From contig JBCDAS010000012.1 of assembly GCA_039185235.1 (NCBI GenBank), positions 1 through 27,368 on the forward strand: a DNA stretch of 27,368 bases, given 5' to 3'. How positions within the stretch are numbered: position 1 is the stretch's first letter; the number at the start of each line of letters is the position of its first letter. This DNA is from Thermohalobaculum sp039185235 (GTDB lineage Bacteria; Pseudomonadota; Alphaproteobacteria; Rhodobacterales; Rhodobacteraceae). A program made the translations under genes and the position numbers. Below are positions 15,596 to 23,752 of the stretch, one piece after another. Under the pieces are notes generated by a model, which had not been told where the DNA came from, made no database searches, and saw nothing but the letters and a program-made list of their open reading frames with translations.

Positions 15596-16489
15596 TCATG
15601 TGGTGAGGATGGCACCACCCTCCATCTGAGCCTGTGCCGCATAGATCGACCCTGACAGGCTGTCCGATGCAGCCTGCGGCACGGGCTGCGGAACTTTGCA
15701 AGGCAGCGGATCGTAACGTGGTGTGTGCACGACCTCTCCGCGCAGCAAGCGGGCGTTAAAGGCGCCCCAGTCGTAATTGTAGTAGACCGGAAACGCGTCC
15801 GCCGCGAAATAGTTGTACAACAGCAGAGGACGGTTCTTGTTCCCCCGATTGGCTGTCGAGGCGTGGAAGGTCGCGGTGTGATGGATCGAAATCGATCCCG
15901 CAGGCGCCGTCAATGCCACCGCCGCCTCGTCCATTCCGCCCATCGCATGAGACTTCACGCCACCGACGAAGACCCCGTTCTGATGATGGTCAAAGATCGG
16001 CCCGCCCTCGATCCCTTGCGTATTGCGATGCGAGCCCGGGATCACCATCAGGGGGCCGTTCTCCGCGGTGCAGTCTTCGATCATGATCCCAACGGCCAGC
16101 ATGTCCTGGTTGGTATTGGGGTAGAAAGCGTAGTCCTGGTGCCAATCTAGCGCCCCGCCGCCCGAGGGAGGCTTGAAGTTCAGTTTGCCATGGTCGAACC
16201 GACAGGTGCCCCCGAGAAGCTCTGTTACGAGATCGACCAGCGGCGCCCAACGCATCGCGCGGTCATAGACCTCCGACGCGGCCTCCGGATCGGCGATCCG
16301 GCGCAGGTCCGGGCCGTTGGGTGTCTCAATCACGTCGAAATTACCACCAACTAGGCTGTTCGACCGCGCCGCCGCAACGAAACGGTCTGTTTCTGATCGC
16401 AGCTCCTTGATCAATTCGTCCGGAATGAAACGCTCCAGCACGACATAGCCGTCCCGCTCATAGGTCGACTTGATTTCCTTTATGTTCAT
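15596..16489 (-). CDS. Phytanoyl-CoA dioxygenase (PhyH) family 2OG/Fe(II) oxygenase
   Basis: This 297-aa soluble protein is a non-haem iron, 2-oxoglutarate-dependent oxygenase. It begins with the PhyH-type YERDGYVVLERFIPDELIKEL. The iron triad is His117 and Asp119 (DWHQD) with distal His209 (TFHAST); Arg220 (NRP) should hold the 2OG carboxylate. The segment ENGPLMVIPGSHR (143-155) is also characteristic. An Asp in HxD argues for hydroxylation rather than halogenation. The start is fixed by GGAGG at 16496-16500, directly after the stop of the upstream oxygenase gene. It is the last gene of a probable ggt-oxygenase-oxygenase unit. The substrate is unknown; small-molecule substrates such as ectoine or fatty acyl chains are only family precedents. 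Confidence 0.88.
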   Translation of the reverse strand: MNIKEIKSTYERDGYVVLERFIPDELIKELRSETDRFVAAARSNSLVGGNFDVIETPNGPDLRRIADPEAASEVYDRAMRWAPLVDLVTELLGGTCRFDHGKLNFKPPSGGGALDWHQDYAFYPNTNQDMLAVGIMIEDCTAENGPLMVIPGSHRNTQGIEGGPIFDHHQNGVFVGGVKSHAMGGMDEAAVALTAPAGSISIHHTATFHASTANRGNKNRPLLLYNYFAADAFPVYYNYDWGAFNARLLRGEVVHTPRYDPLPCKVPQPVPQAASDSLSGSIYAAQAQMEGGAILTT

Positions 16490-16500
16490 CTCAGACCTCC

Positions 16501-17355
16501 CTAGTCCATCAAGGCATCGGCGCGCTGGCCGGCCCGCTCGTAGTGCACCGGTAGGACCCGGCCATAGAGTTGCTTGCAGCGCTCGGGGCTTGCGACCATG
16601 CCGGGCTCCTCGACAAACGAGAAAATGCCGACATAGCGTTTGCGTTTGCCCTGAACGGGATCCACTCGGTGGAGCGCATAGCGACCTTTGAAGATCTGAA
16701 GATCGCCGGACCCTAAATGCAGCGTCTTCACCCGATCCGAGCGTTCATCCAGAACCGCGCTGACCGCATCAAAGTTCTCATCATCTGCTGTTCGGATCCA
16801 GGGCGCATAGCGAAACGCTCCACCTGCCTCCCCGTTCTGCAGCGCGAGCGTGACCGTGTAGTTGTTCGTGTCGAAGTGCCAAGGGAAGCCACCGCCTTCC
16901 TCGACCACATTTATGATCACATCGGCAAGCGGGTCGGCATAGGGGAAGAACTGCTCCTCCCGAAGGGCCATTTGGACGAAATCGCGAAATGGCTGGTTCT
17001 CGTAGATCCTGCGCAGCGGCGAGTTGGGACCAAAATTGTCCGCGGGCACAAAAGCGTTGGAGCGATCAAAGAACTGACGAGCGGGATGCGTCTCGGGCAG
17101 ACTTGGATCGTCCTTGGAGAAGTAGACATTCGTCCGATTAAAGCTGCGATGGGCGGCGGGGGCGACATGATCCGCTTCTGCGAGGAAGTCTTGCAGTGCT
17201 TCTGGGCGGATGAAACCGTTCAAGACAGCACAGCCATCAGCATCAAGATCAGCTTGAACCCTCGCCAGCAGGTTTGCGAAGGCGGGGCGATCAGGCCGAT
17301 CGATCGGATACCGGTCCGTGTCGATCAGGCGAGCGATATTGAGTGTCTGATCCAT
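16501..17355 (-). CDS. Second 2OG/Fe(II) oxygenase (ArpA/HalD-like)
   Basis: This 284-aa protein is a different 2-oxoglutarate/iron oxygenase from its neighbour. The iron ligands are His160 and Asp162 (FPWHFDTNNYTVTLALQ) and His229 (YALHRVDP); Arg240 in KRKRYVGIF is the likely 2OG anchor. The layout resembles the ArpA/HalD-BesD branch. In that branch, radical halogenases replace the Asp with Gly; here the Asp is intact, so a hydroxylase is expected. The N-terminal region contains DGCAVLNGFIRPEAL. The ATG has no strong Shine-Dalgarno. It sits 77 bases after the GGT-like gene and 11 bases before the PhyH gene. The free amino acid substrates of HalD-type relatives make an amino acid or peptide plausible, as inference only. 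Confidence 0.83.
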   Translation of the reverse strand: MDQTLNIARLIDTDRYPIDRPDRPAFANLLARVQADLDADGCAVLNGFIRPEALQDFLAEADHVAPAAHRSFNRTNVYFSKDDPSLPETHPARQFFDRSNAFVPADNFGPNSPLRRIYENQPFRDFVQMALREEQFFPYADPLADVIINVVEEGGGFPWHFDTNNYTVTLALQNGEAGGAFRYAPWIRTADDENFDAVSAVLDERSDRVKTLHLGSGDLQIFKGRYALHRVDPVQGKRKRYVGIFSFVEEPGMVASPERCKQLYGRVLPVHYERAGQRADALMD

Positions 17356-17432
17356 GCATCAATCTCGACGCCGACTCGGTCAGGTGGTCTTCCATACCTG
17401 CGACAAAATGTGCCGCCTTTGGTGCAATCTGC

Positions 17433-18917
17433 TCAGCCGATTAGGGCGAACCCATCCCGCCTAGGATCACCCATCGCAAAGAGATCGCCGTTTGGCCGCC
17501 GCATAGCTCCATGGACACCGCCGAAGAACATCGACTTCTCCTGCCACGCCGTCGCATCGTCGAATGCCGCCAGCAAGGCTGTTCGATCCTGTTCTGGCAA
17601 CCCCGCTTCCTCGAAGTCTAAACGCGTGCCTTCGACATGCAGTCTTGGCCGTAGAACAGCGTCTTCGAGAGCGATGTCTTGATCGATCAGCAATGCCAGA
17701 ACCTGTGCCAATGCCGTTCGAATCCGATTGGATCCACCTGAGCCGAGGACAGCAACTTGCCCGTTCGGCCAATGAGCCGCCAAAGGGCACATCATCGAGG
17801 CAAGTCGTGTGTTGCGTGCCCAGGAGTGCCATCCACCGGGAACAAGATCCTCCTCCCCGAGCATGTTGTTGGGTTGTATGCCAGTACCCGGTACGATCAT
17901 CCCGCAGCCTTCGCCATTGGACAGGGTCAGGGCGACACCCATGCCCGCCGCATCGATCACCGAGATATGCGTGGTCCCGCGGGTTGAAGCAGGATGGCCT
18001 ACGAGCGTTCGGCGTAACTGCTCGATCAAACCGGGGGCCAGCAGCCCAACCGGGTCGTCTTTGGTGAGTTCCCGAGCGCGCGAGGTTGCAGCGAAGGCAT
18101 TGGCGACTTCCAACGGAGACGCTGAGACCGCCATCATCTCCAACGCCAATGCGATCAAGGTCCCCCCAAGGCTTGGCGCTGGGTTGAGATAGAGATCGAC
18201 CCCGCTTCGAGTTTGCTTCAGCGGTCTACGCCACCGCGGGAGATACCCTTTGAGATCTTCTGTCGATATGTGACCCCCGTCCCGAGCCATCTCCACCAAG
18301 GCCTGTCCAACCTCGCCTTCAGCGATAAAACGCGGACCTTCCAGACCAAAGACTTCAAGCACATCGGCGAAATCAGGATTCCTATAGATCGCTCCTTGGG
18401 GCAAAGGGCCAGTCTCGTCACACATTAAGGCTCGGAGCTCAGGCGATGCGGCGAGGATAGGGGCAACCACCTCACCAAGCCGCGCCTGATAGGCTGTCAG
18501 CGCGACGCCGTCTCGCGCGATCTCGATTGCGGGTGTGAGCAGATCGCGAAACGGCATCCGACCACAACGCGCATGTAGTTCTGCGAGACCGGGTGCCGCT
18601 CCGGGTGTCGCGATCGCGCCGACGCCGATATGGAACTCCTGCGTGACGGTACCAAAATCTGCATGGACCGAGCGGAAATCGACCTCATCAGTCTTTGCCT
18701 GCGGGGTCTGCACAAAGAAGTCGAGAAGCTCGGTCTTCCCATCCGCCGTCACCATGGCGAACCCGCCGCCAAGCAGACCAGCGAGCACCGGCTCAGCGAC
18801 CATAGCTGTGAGGGCCGCTGCAATCGCCGCATCGGCTGCGTTTCCGCCATCGCGCAGCACCAGCTCTGCCGCTGCGGCCGTGCGTTTATGGCCGCAGGCG
18901 ATGGCGAAACGCGACAT
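17433..18917 (-). CDS. Gamma-glutamyltranspeptidase-family Ntn hydrolase
   Basis: Members self-cleave and then transfer or hydrolyse gamma-glutamyl groups. The 494-aa product shows GGNAADAAIAAALTAMVAEP (24-43), GLGGGFAMV-like LLGGGFAMV (48-56), TPGAAPGLAELH and the autocleavage site RGTTHISVID (313-322). Thr315 should become the nucleophile. Downstream are LSNGEGCG and VLGSGGSNRIRTAL. No signal peptide is visible, unlike classic periplasmic GGT, and the chain is shorter than the usual about 580 aa. It may therefore be a cytoplasmic relative of the cephalosporin acylase or glutamyl-hydrolase type. TGAGGG at the pckA stop provides the ribosome-binding site, and only 10 bases separate the two genes. 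Confidence 0.85.
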   Translation of the reverse strand: MSRFAIACGHKRTAAAAELVLRDGGNAADAAIAAALTAMVAEPVLAGLLGGGFAMVTADGKTELLDFFVQTPQAKTDEVDFRSVHADFGTVTQEFHIGVGAIATPGAAPGLAELHARCGRMPFRDLLTPAIEIARDGVALTAYQARLGEVVAPILAASPELRALMCDETGPLPQGAIYRNPDFADVLEVFGLEGPRFIAEGEVGQALVEMARDGGHISTEDLKGYLPRWRRPLKQTRSGVDLYLNPAPSLGGTLIALALEMMAVSASPLEVANAFAATSRARELTKDDPVGLLAPGLIEQLRRTLVGHPASTRGTTHISVIDAAGMGVALTLSNGEGCGMIVPGTGIQPNNMLGEEDLVPGGWHSWARNTRLASMMCPLAAHWPNGQVAVLGSGGSNRIRTALAQVLALLIDQDIALEDAVLRPRLHVEGTRLDFEEAGLPEQDRTALLAAFDDATAWQEKSMFFGGVHGAMRRPNGDLFAMGDPRRDGFALIG

Positions 18918-18927
18918 TGGGTGGCCC

Positions 18928-20532
18928 TCAGGCCGCCTTCAGGGCAACCGCGCGGACATCTTCGCCGACATGGGCTTCGTATTGGGCGAAGTTTTTGACG
19001 AACATGGCGACGAGTTCGGAGGCCTGGGCATCATAGGCGGCCGCGTCTTCCCAGGTCTGGCGCGGGTTGAGGATCGGGGTAGAGATGCCTTCGCAGAAGG
19101 TCGGGACCTCGAAGCCGAAATTCGGGTCGACGCGGAACTCGACCTCGTTCAGCGAGCCGTTCAAAGCCGCCGAGAGCAGTGTCCGGGTTACGCGGATTGG
19201 CATCCGCGAGCCAACACCATAGCCGCCGCCGGTCCAACCGGTGTTCACCAGCCAGCATTGCGCCCCGGTGCTTGCGATCTTGTCGCGCAAAAGCGCGCCA
19301 TAGACTTCGGGGCGCCGGGTCATGAAAGGAGCACCGAAACATGTCGAGAAAGTCGGCTGGGCCGTATTTACGCCTTTCTCGGTGCCGGCCATCTTGGACG
19401 TGAACCCGGTCAGGAAGTGATACATCGCCTGCGCCGGGGTCAGCCGCGCGATCGGCGGCATTACGCCAAAGGCATCACAGGTCAGCATCACGACGTTCTT
19501 CGGGATGCCCGCCATACCCGTTTCCGACGCGTTGGAGATATAGTGGAGCGGATAGGCGCAGCGCATGTTGGTCGTCAGGCTGTCATCCTTGTAGTCTAGT
19601 TCCTTGGTGTGGGGATCGTAGACCATATTCTCGATCACAGTCGCGAATTTGGAGCAAGTGGCATAGATCTCCGGCTCTGCTTCGGGCGAGAGGTTGATCG
19701 TCTTGGCATAGCAGCCGCCCTCGAAATTGAAGATGCCGCTCTCGGTCCAGCCGTGCTCATCGTCGCCCAGCAAAGTTCGATCAGGATCAGCCGAGAGGGT
19801 GGTTTTCCCTGTGCCGGATAGGCCGAAGAAGATGGCGGCATCGTCTGGATTGCCCACCGCATGGTTTGCCGAGCAATGCATCGGCATCACACCTTTGCCG
19901 GGCAGGAGGAAGTTCAGGACCGAGAAGATGCCCTTTTTATTCTCACCCGCGTAAGAACTGTCCCCCACGAGGATCAGCTTGCGCTCGAAGCTGACAGCGA
20001 TGATCGTTTCTGTCCGGCAGCCATGGCGCGCAGGGTCGGCCTTGAAGCTCGGGCAGTTGATGACTGTAAATTCAGGGGTGAAATTGGCGAGTTCTGCGAG
20101 CTCTGGTCGGCGGAGCATGTGGCGGATGAAGAGCGAATGCCATGCAAGCTCGTTGATCATACGCACATTGAGGCGCTGTTCCGGGTCAGCGCCCGCGAAG
20201 AGATCCTGAACGAACACTTCGCGGCCCTTCAGATGGGCCAGCATGTCCCGGTAGAGCGTTTCGAAATGCTCCGGGCTCATTGGCTTGTTGTTCTCCCACC
20301 AGACGTCGTCCTCGACGGACGCTTCACGGACCACGAACTTGTCTTGTGGGCTGCGTCCTGTGTGCTTTCCGGTGTTGCAGAGGAAAGTACCGCCTTGGCC
20401 CAGTTCACCCTCGTCCCGTTGGATCGCTGCCTGTACCAGCCCTGCCTCGCCAAGATTGTAGTGAGCAGCGGCGAGCCCCGTCAGGCCCATATCCTCAACG
20501 CGGCAGTTGGGGTTGAACACACCCGATTCCAT
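18928..20532 (-). CDS. pckA: Phosphoenolpyruvate carboxykinase (ATP)
   Basis: PckA converts oxaloacetate and ATP to phosphoenolpyruvate, ADP and CO2, the entry to gluconeogenesis. The 534-aa cytosolic enzyme has the ATP-PEPCK signatures. They include FLCNTGKHTGRSPQDKF, the kinase-1a loop GLSGTGKTTLSADP (Walker A at about 237-245 from the chosen start), DDEHGW and FNFEGGCYAK. ATG 20532 is chosen over ATG 20538 because GAGGAG abuts the latter directly, while 6 bases separate it from the former. The gene is divergent from chvI, a conserved arrangement in alphaproteobacteria. ChvG/ChvI is known to control pckA in Agrobacterium, so control from the shared intergenic region is likely. Confidence 0.96.
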   Translation of the reverse strand: MESGVFNPNCRVEDMGLTGLAAAHYNLGEAGLVQAAIQRDEGELGQGGTFLCNTGKHTGRSPQDKFVVREASVEDDVWWENNKPMSPEHFETLYRDMLAHLKGREVFVQDLFAGADPEQRLNVRMINELAWHSLFIRHMLRRPELAELANFTPEFTVINCPSFKADPARHGCRTETIIAVSFERKLILVGDSSYAGENKKGIFSVLNFLLPGKGVMPMHCSANHAVGNPDDAAIFFGLSGTGKTTLSADPDRTLLGDDEHGWTESGIFNFEGGCYAKTINLSPEAEPEIYATCSKFATVIENMVYDPHTKELDYKDDSLTTNMRCAYPLHYISNASETGMAGIPKNVVMLTCDAFGVMPPIARLTPAQAMYHFLTGFTSKMAGTEKGVNTAQPTFSTCFGAPFMTRRPEVYGALLRDKIASTGAQCWLVNTGWTGGGYGVGSRMPIRVTRTLLSAALNGSLNEVEFRVDPNFGFEVPTFCEGISTPILNPRQTWEDAAAYDAQASELVAMFVKNFAQYEAHVGEDVRAVALKAA

Positions 20533-20874
20533 CAGCATCTCCTCGCGGTTCCGGTTCGACCGGTCTTTGTTCTCGCTCGCCGGGGAGTGTCACCGGCATG
20601 CCCCGGGGCGCGTCACGTTTTGGTGGAGGACTCGCCTATCTAAGGGTTGATCGCGGCTATCTAGCGCAGCGTTGGGAGCCCCGTCCAGCCCTGAAACTTT
20701 GGTTAACAGCCCTAAAATGACGCAGCCCTGTCTCCGCTTGCCACAACGTCGCTGGTCTGGCACCACCGTGCGGAGAAATTGCCAATGGACGATGTCCATG
20801 CAAAGATATGTGCAAGAAGCAGGAAAAAGCAGTGAACCCCGGCGCTCAAATCCAAAAATCGGGGGGGAGAAAAT
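20533..20874. promoter_or_regulatory. Divergent pckA/chvI intergenic region
   Basis: This 342-base region separates two divergent genes and must hold both promoters. Visible structure is a hairpin ATGGAC-GAT-GTCCAT at 20785-20799, framed by TTGC/GCAA (20779-20782 and 20800-20803). There are also two CTATCTA copies (about 20635-20641 and 20658-20664). GGGGGGGAGA at 20861-20870 is the chvI ribosome-binding site. I could not identify reliable -35/-10 boxes or a known ChvI operator. Confidence 0.55.
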
Positions 20875-21576
20875 ATGGCTAGCATTACTCTGGTAGATGA
20901 TGACCGCAACATCCTTACCTCGGTGTCTATGGTGCTTGAAGCCGAGGGCTTTGACGTCAAGACGTATTCTGACAGCACCGCTGCACTGGCAGCCCTGCAA
21001 CAGACGCCGCCCGATTTGGCCGTGTTTGACATCAAGATGCCCCGGATGGATGGCATGGAACTTCTGCGTCGGCTGCGCATGAACTCGGACCTGCCTGTTA
21101 TTTTTCTAACTTCCAAGGACGAGGAAATCGACGAGGTAATCGGACTTCGAATGGGTGCCGATGACTACATCCGCAAACCTTTTTCGCAACGCCTTTTGGT
21201 CGAGCGGATTAAAGCTGTTCTTCGTCGCCGGGAGGCCATGACCGACACAACCATAGAGCGAACTGAGACGGAGAAGGTTCTAAAGCGCGGCAAGCTTGAA
21301 ATGGACCCGATGCGCCATGCGTCGCTTTGGGATGGCAAGCCCGTTACCCTAACCGTGACTGAGTTTCTGATCCTCCATTCGCTCGCCCAGCGCCCAGGTT
21401 TTGTGAAGAGCCGAGATAACCTGATGGATGCGGCCTATGACGACCAAGTCTATGTCGATGATCGGACGATCGACAGCCACATCAAACGTATCCGCAAGAA
21501 GTTCCGGAAAGTTGATGACGAGTTCAACTCGATCGAGACACTTTACGGGGTCGGATACCGCTACCGCGAAGTCTGA
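20875..21576 (+). CDS. chvI: Response regulator ChvI (OmpR family)
   Basis: ChvI is the DNA-binding partner of sensor kinase ChvG, controlling envelope, acid and carbon-metabolism genes in alphaproteobacteria. The 233-aa product has a receiver domain (1-120) with the acidic pocket Asp8-Asp10, phospho-acceptor Asp52 (VFDIKMPRMDG) and Lys101 (RKPF). A winged-helix output domain follows (about 130-233), with LTVTEFLILHSLAQRPG and DRTIDSHIKRIRKKF. The stop overlaps the chvG start (TGATG). Identification as ChvI rather than another OmpR-type regulator rests on the neighbouring chvG, hprK and PTS genes. Confidence 0.93.
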   Translation: MASITLVDDDRNILTSVSMVLEAEGFDVKTYSDSTAALAALQQTPPDLAVFDIKMPRMDGMELLRRLRMNSDLPVIFLTSKDEEIDEVIGLRMGADDYIRKPFSQRLLVERIKAVLRRREAMTDTTIERTETEKVLKRGKLEMDPMRHASLWDGKPVTLTVTEFLILHSLAQRPGFVKSRDNLMDAAYDDQVYVDDRTIDSHIKRIRKKFRKVDDEFNSIETLYGVGYRYREV

Positions 21577-23294
21577 TGCGCCGGATCGGCGCGGGGGAAG
21601 CTATCGAAGCCATCAGCCCTGGACCAAAGGGCTTGGATGGCAAACCGCGTCCATCCACCACCCGTGAGCGGATCGTCCAGGGGTTAAAGCAATCAGCCCC
21701 ATTTTCCTCACTTCAGCGCCGAATCATCTTCTTCAACCTTGTCGGCCTTGCGGTTCTTGTTTTTGGCGTTCTGATCCTGAACTCTTTCCTGCAGGGCCTC
21801 ATCGGAGAACGGGTCAATGCCCTCGTGATTCAGGGAGAGATCATCGCCATTACCGTGGCGGAGCAAACGGCAAACGAGCCGTCTGAAGCGCTCGGCTACA
21901 ATCCAGAAGAGGCCAATACGATTCTCACGCGGCTGGTGGAACCCACTGGAGTTCGCGCCCGGTTGTTCGACCGCGAACGGCGGCTGACTGGCGATACGAG
22001 CCGGTTAGAACCCGCCAGCGTCGAGGTCGAGCCGGAACCGACCCCCGAGGCGGAGCTCGTCGATGATGAACGCCTTATGCGGCGGATCGAGACCTCTTAT
22101 CTCCGCTTCCTCGAAAGCTTCCGCGATGAGTTGGAAGTCTTTCGTGAGATCCCGGTTGGTGCCGTCTCGGAGGATCAGGAGATCATCACGGCCGCTCGTG
22201 GCCTGATCGCCCATAAGGTGCGCGTCAATCCAGAAGGTGAACTCATCGTCTCGGTCGCCTTGCCCCTGCGCCACGCTCAGTCGGTGCTTGGTGTCTTGCA
22301 ACTCTCGACCGAAGGCGGGGATATCAACAAGATCCTTCGCAATGAACGGCTCAAGATCCTGCAGGTCTTCTTTGTCGCCACCCTGGTCTCGATCGCGCTT
22401 TCTGTCCTTCTTGCCAATACGATCGCTCGCCCGATCCGCAAGCTTGCGCTGGCCGCCGATAGTGAGGGAACGAATGCGCTCCGCCCGCTCAATCCAGAGC
22501 GTGTCGAGATCCCCAACCTGACCCATCGGTCCGATGAGATCGGCGACCTTTCAGGTGCGCTGATCCGAATGACTGAAGCGCTTTACAAGCGGATTGAAGC
22601 CATCGAGAGCTTCGCCGCCGATGTGGCTCACGAGATCAAAAACCCTCTCACCTCGTTGCGCTCCGCCGTTGAGACGATGGAATACGCCAAGACGCCGGAG
22701 CAGCGGAAGAAGCTCCTTGATGTCATCCAAAAGGACGTCAGCCGTATGGATCGACTGGTGACGGATATTTCTAACGCCTCACGGTTGGATGCGGAACTGG
22801 TGCGAGAGAGGATGGAGCATTTCGACTTGGCAGAACTGGTGGAGATGCTCGCCAGCATCACCCGAAGCCATGGCGAGGACCGAAAGGTTAAGGTCGAGGT
22901 CAACTTGCCAAAATCTAGCTTTGAGGCTCGCGGTTTGGAGGGACGAATTGCTCAGGTGGTCACCAACTTCCTCGACAATGCACTGAGCTTCTCCCCGGAC
23001 GGTACATCCATCGTGGTGGAAGGGCGCAAGCTCGCAAAAGGGGTGCGTGTCAGCGTTGCCGATCAGGGTCCCGGTATTCCGGCGGAGAATCTGAGCAGCG
23101 TGTTTGATCGGTTCTATACCGAGCGTCCCGAGTCTCAAGGTTTTGGCAATCACTCTGGGCTTGGCCTCGCAATCTCCAAGCAAATCATCGAGGCGCATAA
23201 CGGGCAGATCTGGGCCGAGAACGTCTATCAGGACGGCGATGGTCCGGGCGACACACCGTTGGGCGCACGATTTGTACTCGAATTGCCTTCGTGA
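21576..23294 (+). CDS. chvG: Sensor histidine kinase ChvG
   Basis: This is an inner-membrane sensor kinase for ChvI. The 572-aa product has a cytoplasmic N-terminal tail and a first transmembrane helix (about 49-76). A periplasmic sensor of about 185 residues follows, with an acidic, Pro-rich patch EVEPEPTPEAE. The second helix (about 261-284) leads into a HAMP domain. The dimerisation region has the phospho-accepting His352 (DVAHEIKNPLTSLRS). The ATPase domain has the N-box (VVTNFLDNALSFS), G1 (VADQGPGIP) and G2 (GLGLAISKQIIEAH). It overlaps chvI by one base and hprK by four. In related organisms the periplasmic repressor ExoR controls this kinase; no exoR is visible here. Confidence 0.93.
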   Translation: MRRIGAGEAIEAISPGPKGLDGKPRPSTTRERIVQGLKQSAPFSSLQRRIIFFNLVGLAVLVFGVLILNSFLQGLIGERVNALVIQGEIIAITVAEQTANEPSEALGYNPEEANTILTRLVEPTGVRARLFDRERRLTGDTSRLEPASVEVEPEPTPEAELVDDERLMRRIETSYLRFLESFRDELEVFREIPVGAVSEDQEIITAARGLIAHKVRVNPEGELIVSVALPLRHAQSVLGVLQLSTEGGDINKILRNERLKILQVFFVATLVSIALSVLLANTIARPIRKLALAADSEGTNALRPLNPERVEIPNLTHRSDEIGDLSGALIRMTEALYKRIEAIESFAADVAHEIKNPLTSLRSAVETMEYAKTPEQRKKLLDVIQKDVSRMDRLVTDISNASRLDAELVRERMEHFDLAELVEMLASITRSHGEDRKVKVEVNLPKSSFEARGLEGRIAQVVTNFLDNALSFSPDGTSIVVEGRKLAKGVRVSVADQGPGIPAENLSSVFDRFYTERPESQGFGNHSGLGLAISKQIIEAHNGQIWAENVYQDGDGPGDTPLGARFVLELPS

Positions 23295-23737
23295 GCGAAA
23301 CAGATCCCCTGATCCTGCACGCAAGCGCGGTCGCGATCGACGGTCAAGGCGTGCTCATCACGGGACCAAGCGGGAGCGGAAAGAGCGCATTAGCCGCCGA
23401 CCTCATCTCCCGCGGGGCGGTTTTGATATCCGATGATCGGACGAGTGTTTCGGTTGGTCGTCCGCCGTCTCTGTCTGCCCCCGAGGCGATCCGAGGATTG
23501 ATAGAGCTGCGCGGTCTTGGGCTGGTGAAGCTCTCGGAGACCTCAAGCGCCCCAGTTGCACTAATCGTGGATCTTAGCATTGAACCACCGGAACGATTGC
23601 CCGATTGGACATTTCGCCCCTTGCTGAACTGGCCCGTTCGCCTCATTTTTGGCAAAGGTCTCTCAGGTCTCGCCGCGACCGTTACTCTGGCCGCGACCGG
23701 GGAATGGATTGACCCAAAGCAGCATAAGATCGAGTGA
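23291..23737 (+). CDS. hprK: Short HPr kinase/phosphorylase
   Basis: This enzyme phosphorylates and dephosphorylates Ser46 of HPr. The 148-aa product is the short alphaproteobacterial form, holding only the catalytic domain and lacking the N-terminal domain of Gram-positive HprK (about 310 aa). Walker A is GPSGSGKS (25-32), an acidic ISDDRTSV follows, and the HprK-type signature is EAIRGLIELRGLGLVKL. It starts at GTG inside the chvG stop (GTGA). Its target HPr, encoded at 25083, keeps Ser46, so the regulatory pair is complete within one operon. Confidence 0.92.
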   Translation: MSETDPLILHASAVAIDGQGVLITGPSGSGKSALAADLISRGAVLISDDRTSVSVGRPPSLSAPEAIRGLIELRGLGLVKLSETSSAPVALIVDLSIEPPERLPDWTFRPLLNWPVRLIFGKGLSGLAATVTLAATGEWIDPKQHKIE

Positions 23738-23752
23738 GTTGCCGGGACCAGA

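Noticed and set aside
16501..17355. Halogenase call for the HalD-like oxygenase
   Set aside because: Iron-dependent halogenases of this type lack the Asp ligand; here His160-Phe-Asp162 is intact, so hydroxylation is expected.
18535..19599. 354-codon plus-strand frame opposite the GGT-like gene and pckA
   Set aside because: The opposite strand encodes two proteins with intact catalytic motifs. This frame is low in recognisable structure and rich in Arg/Ala.
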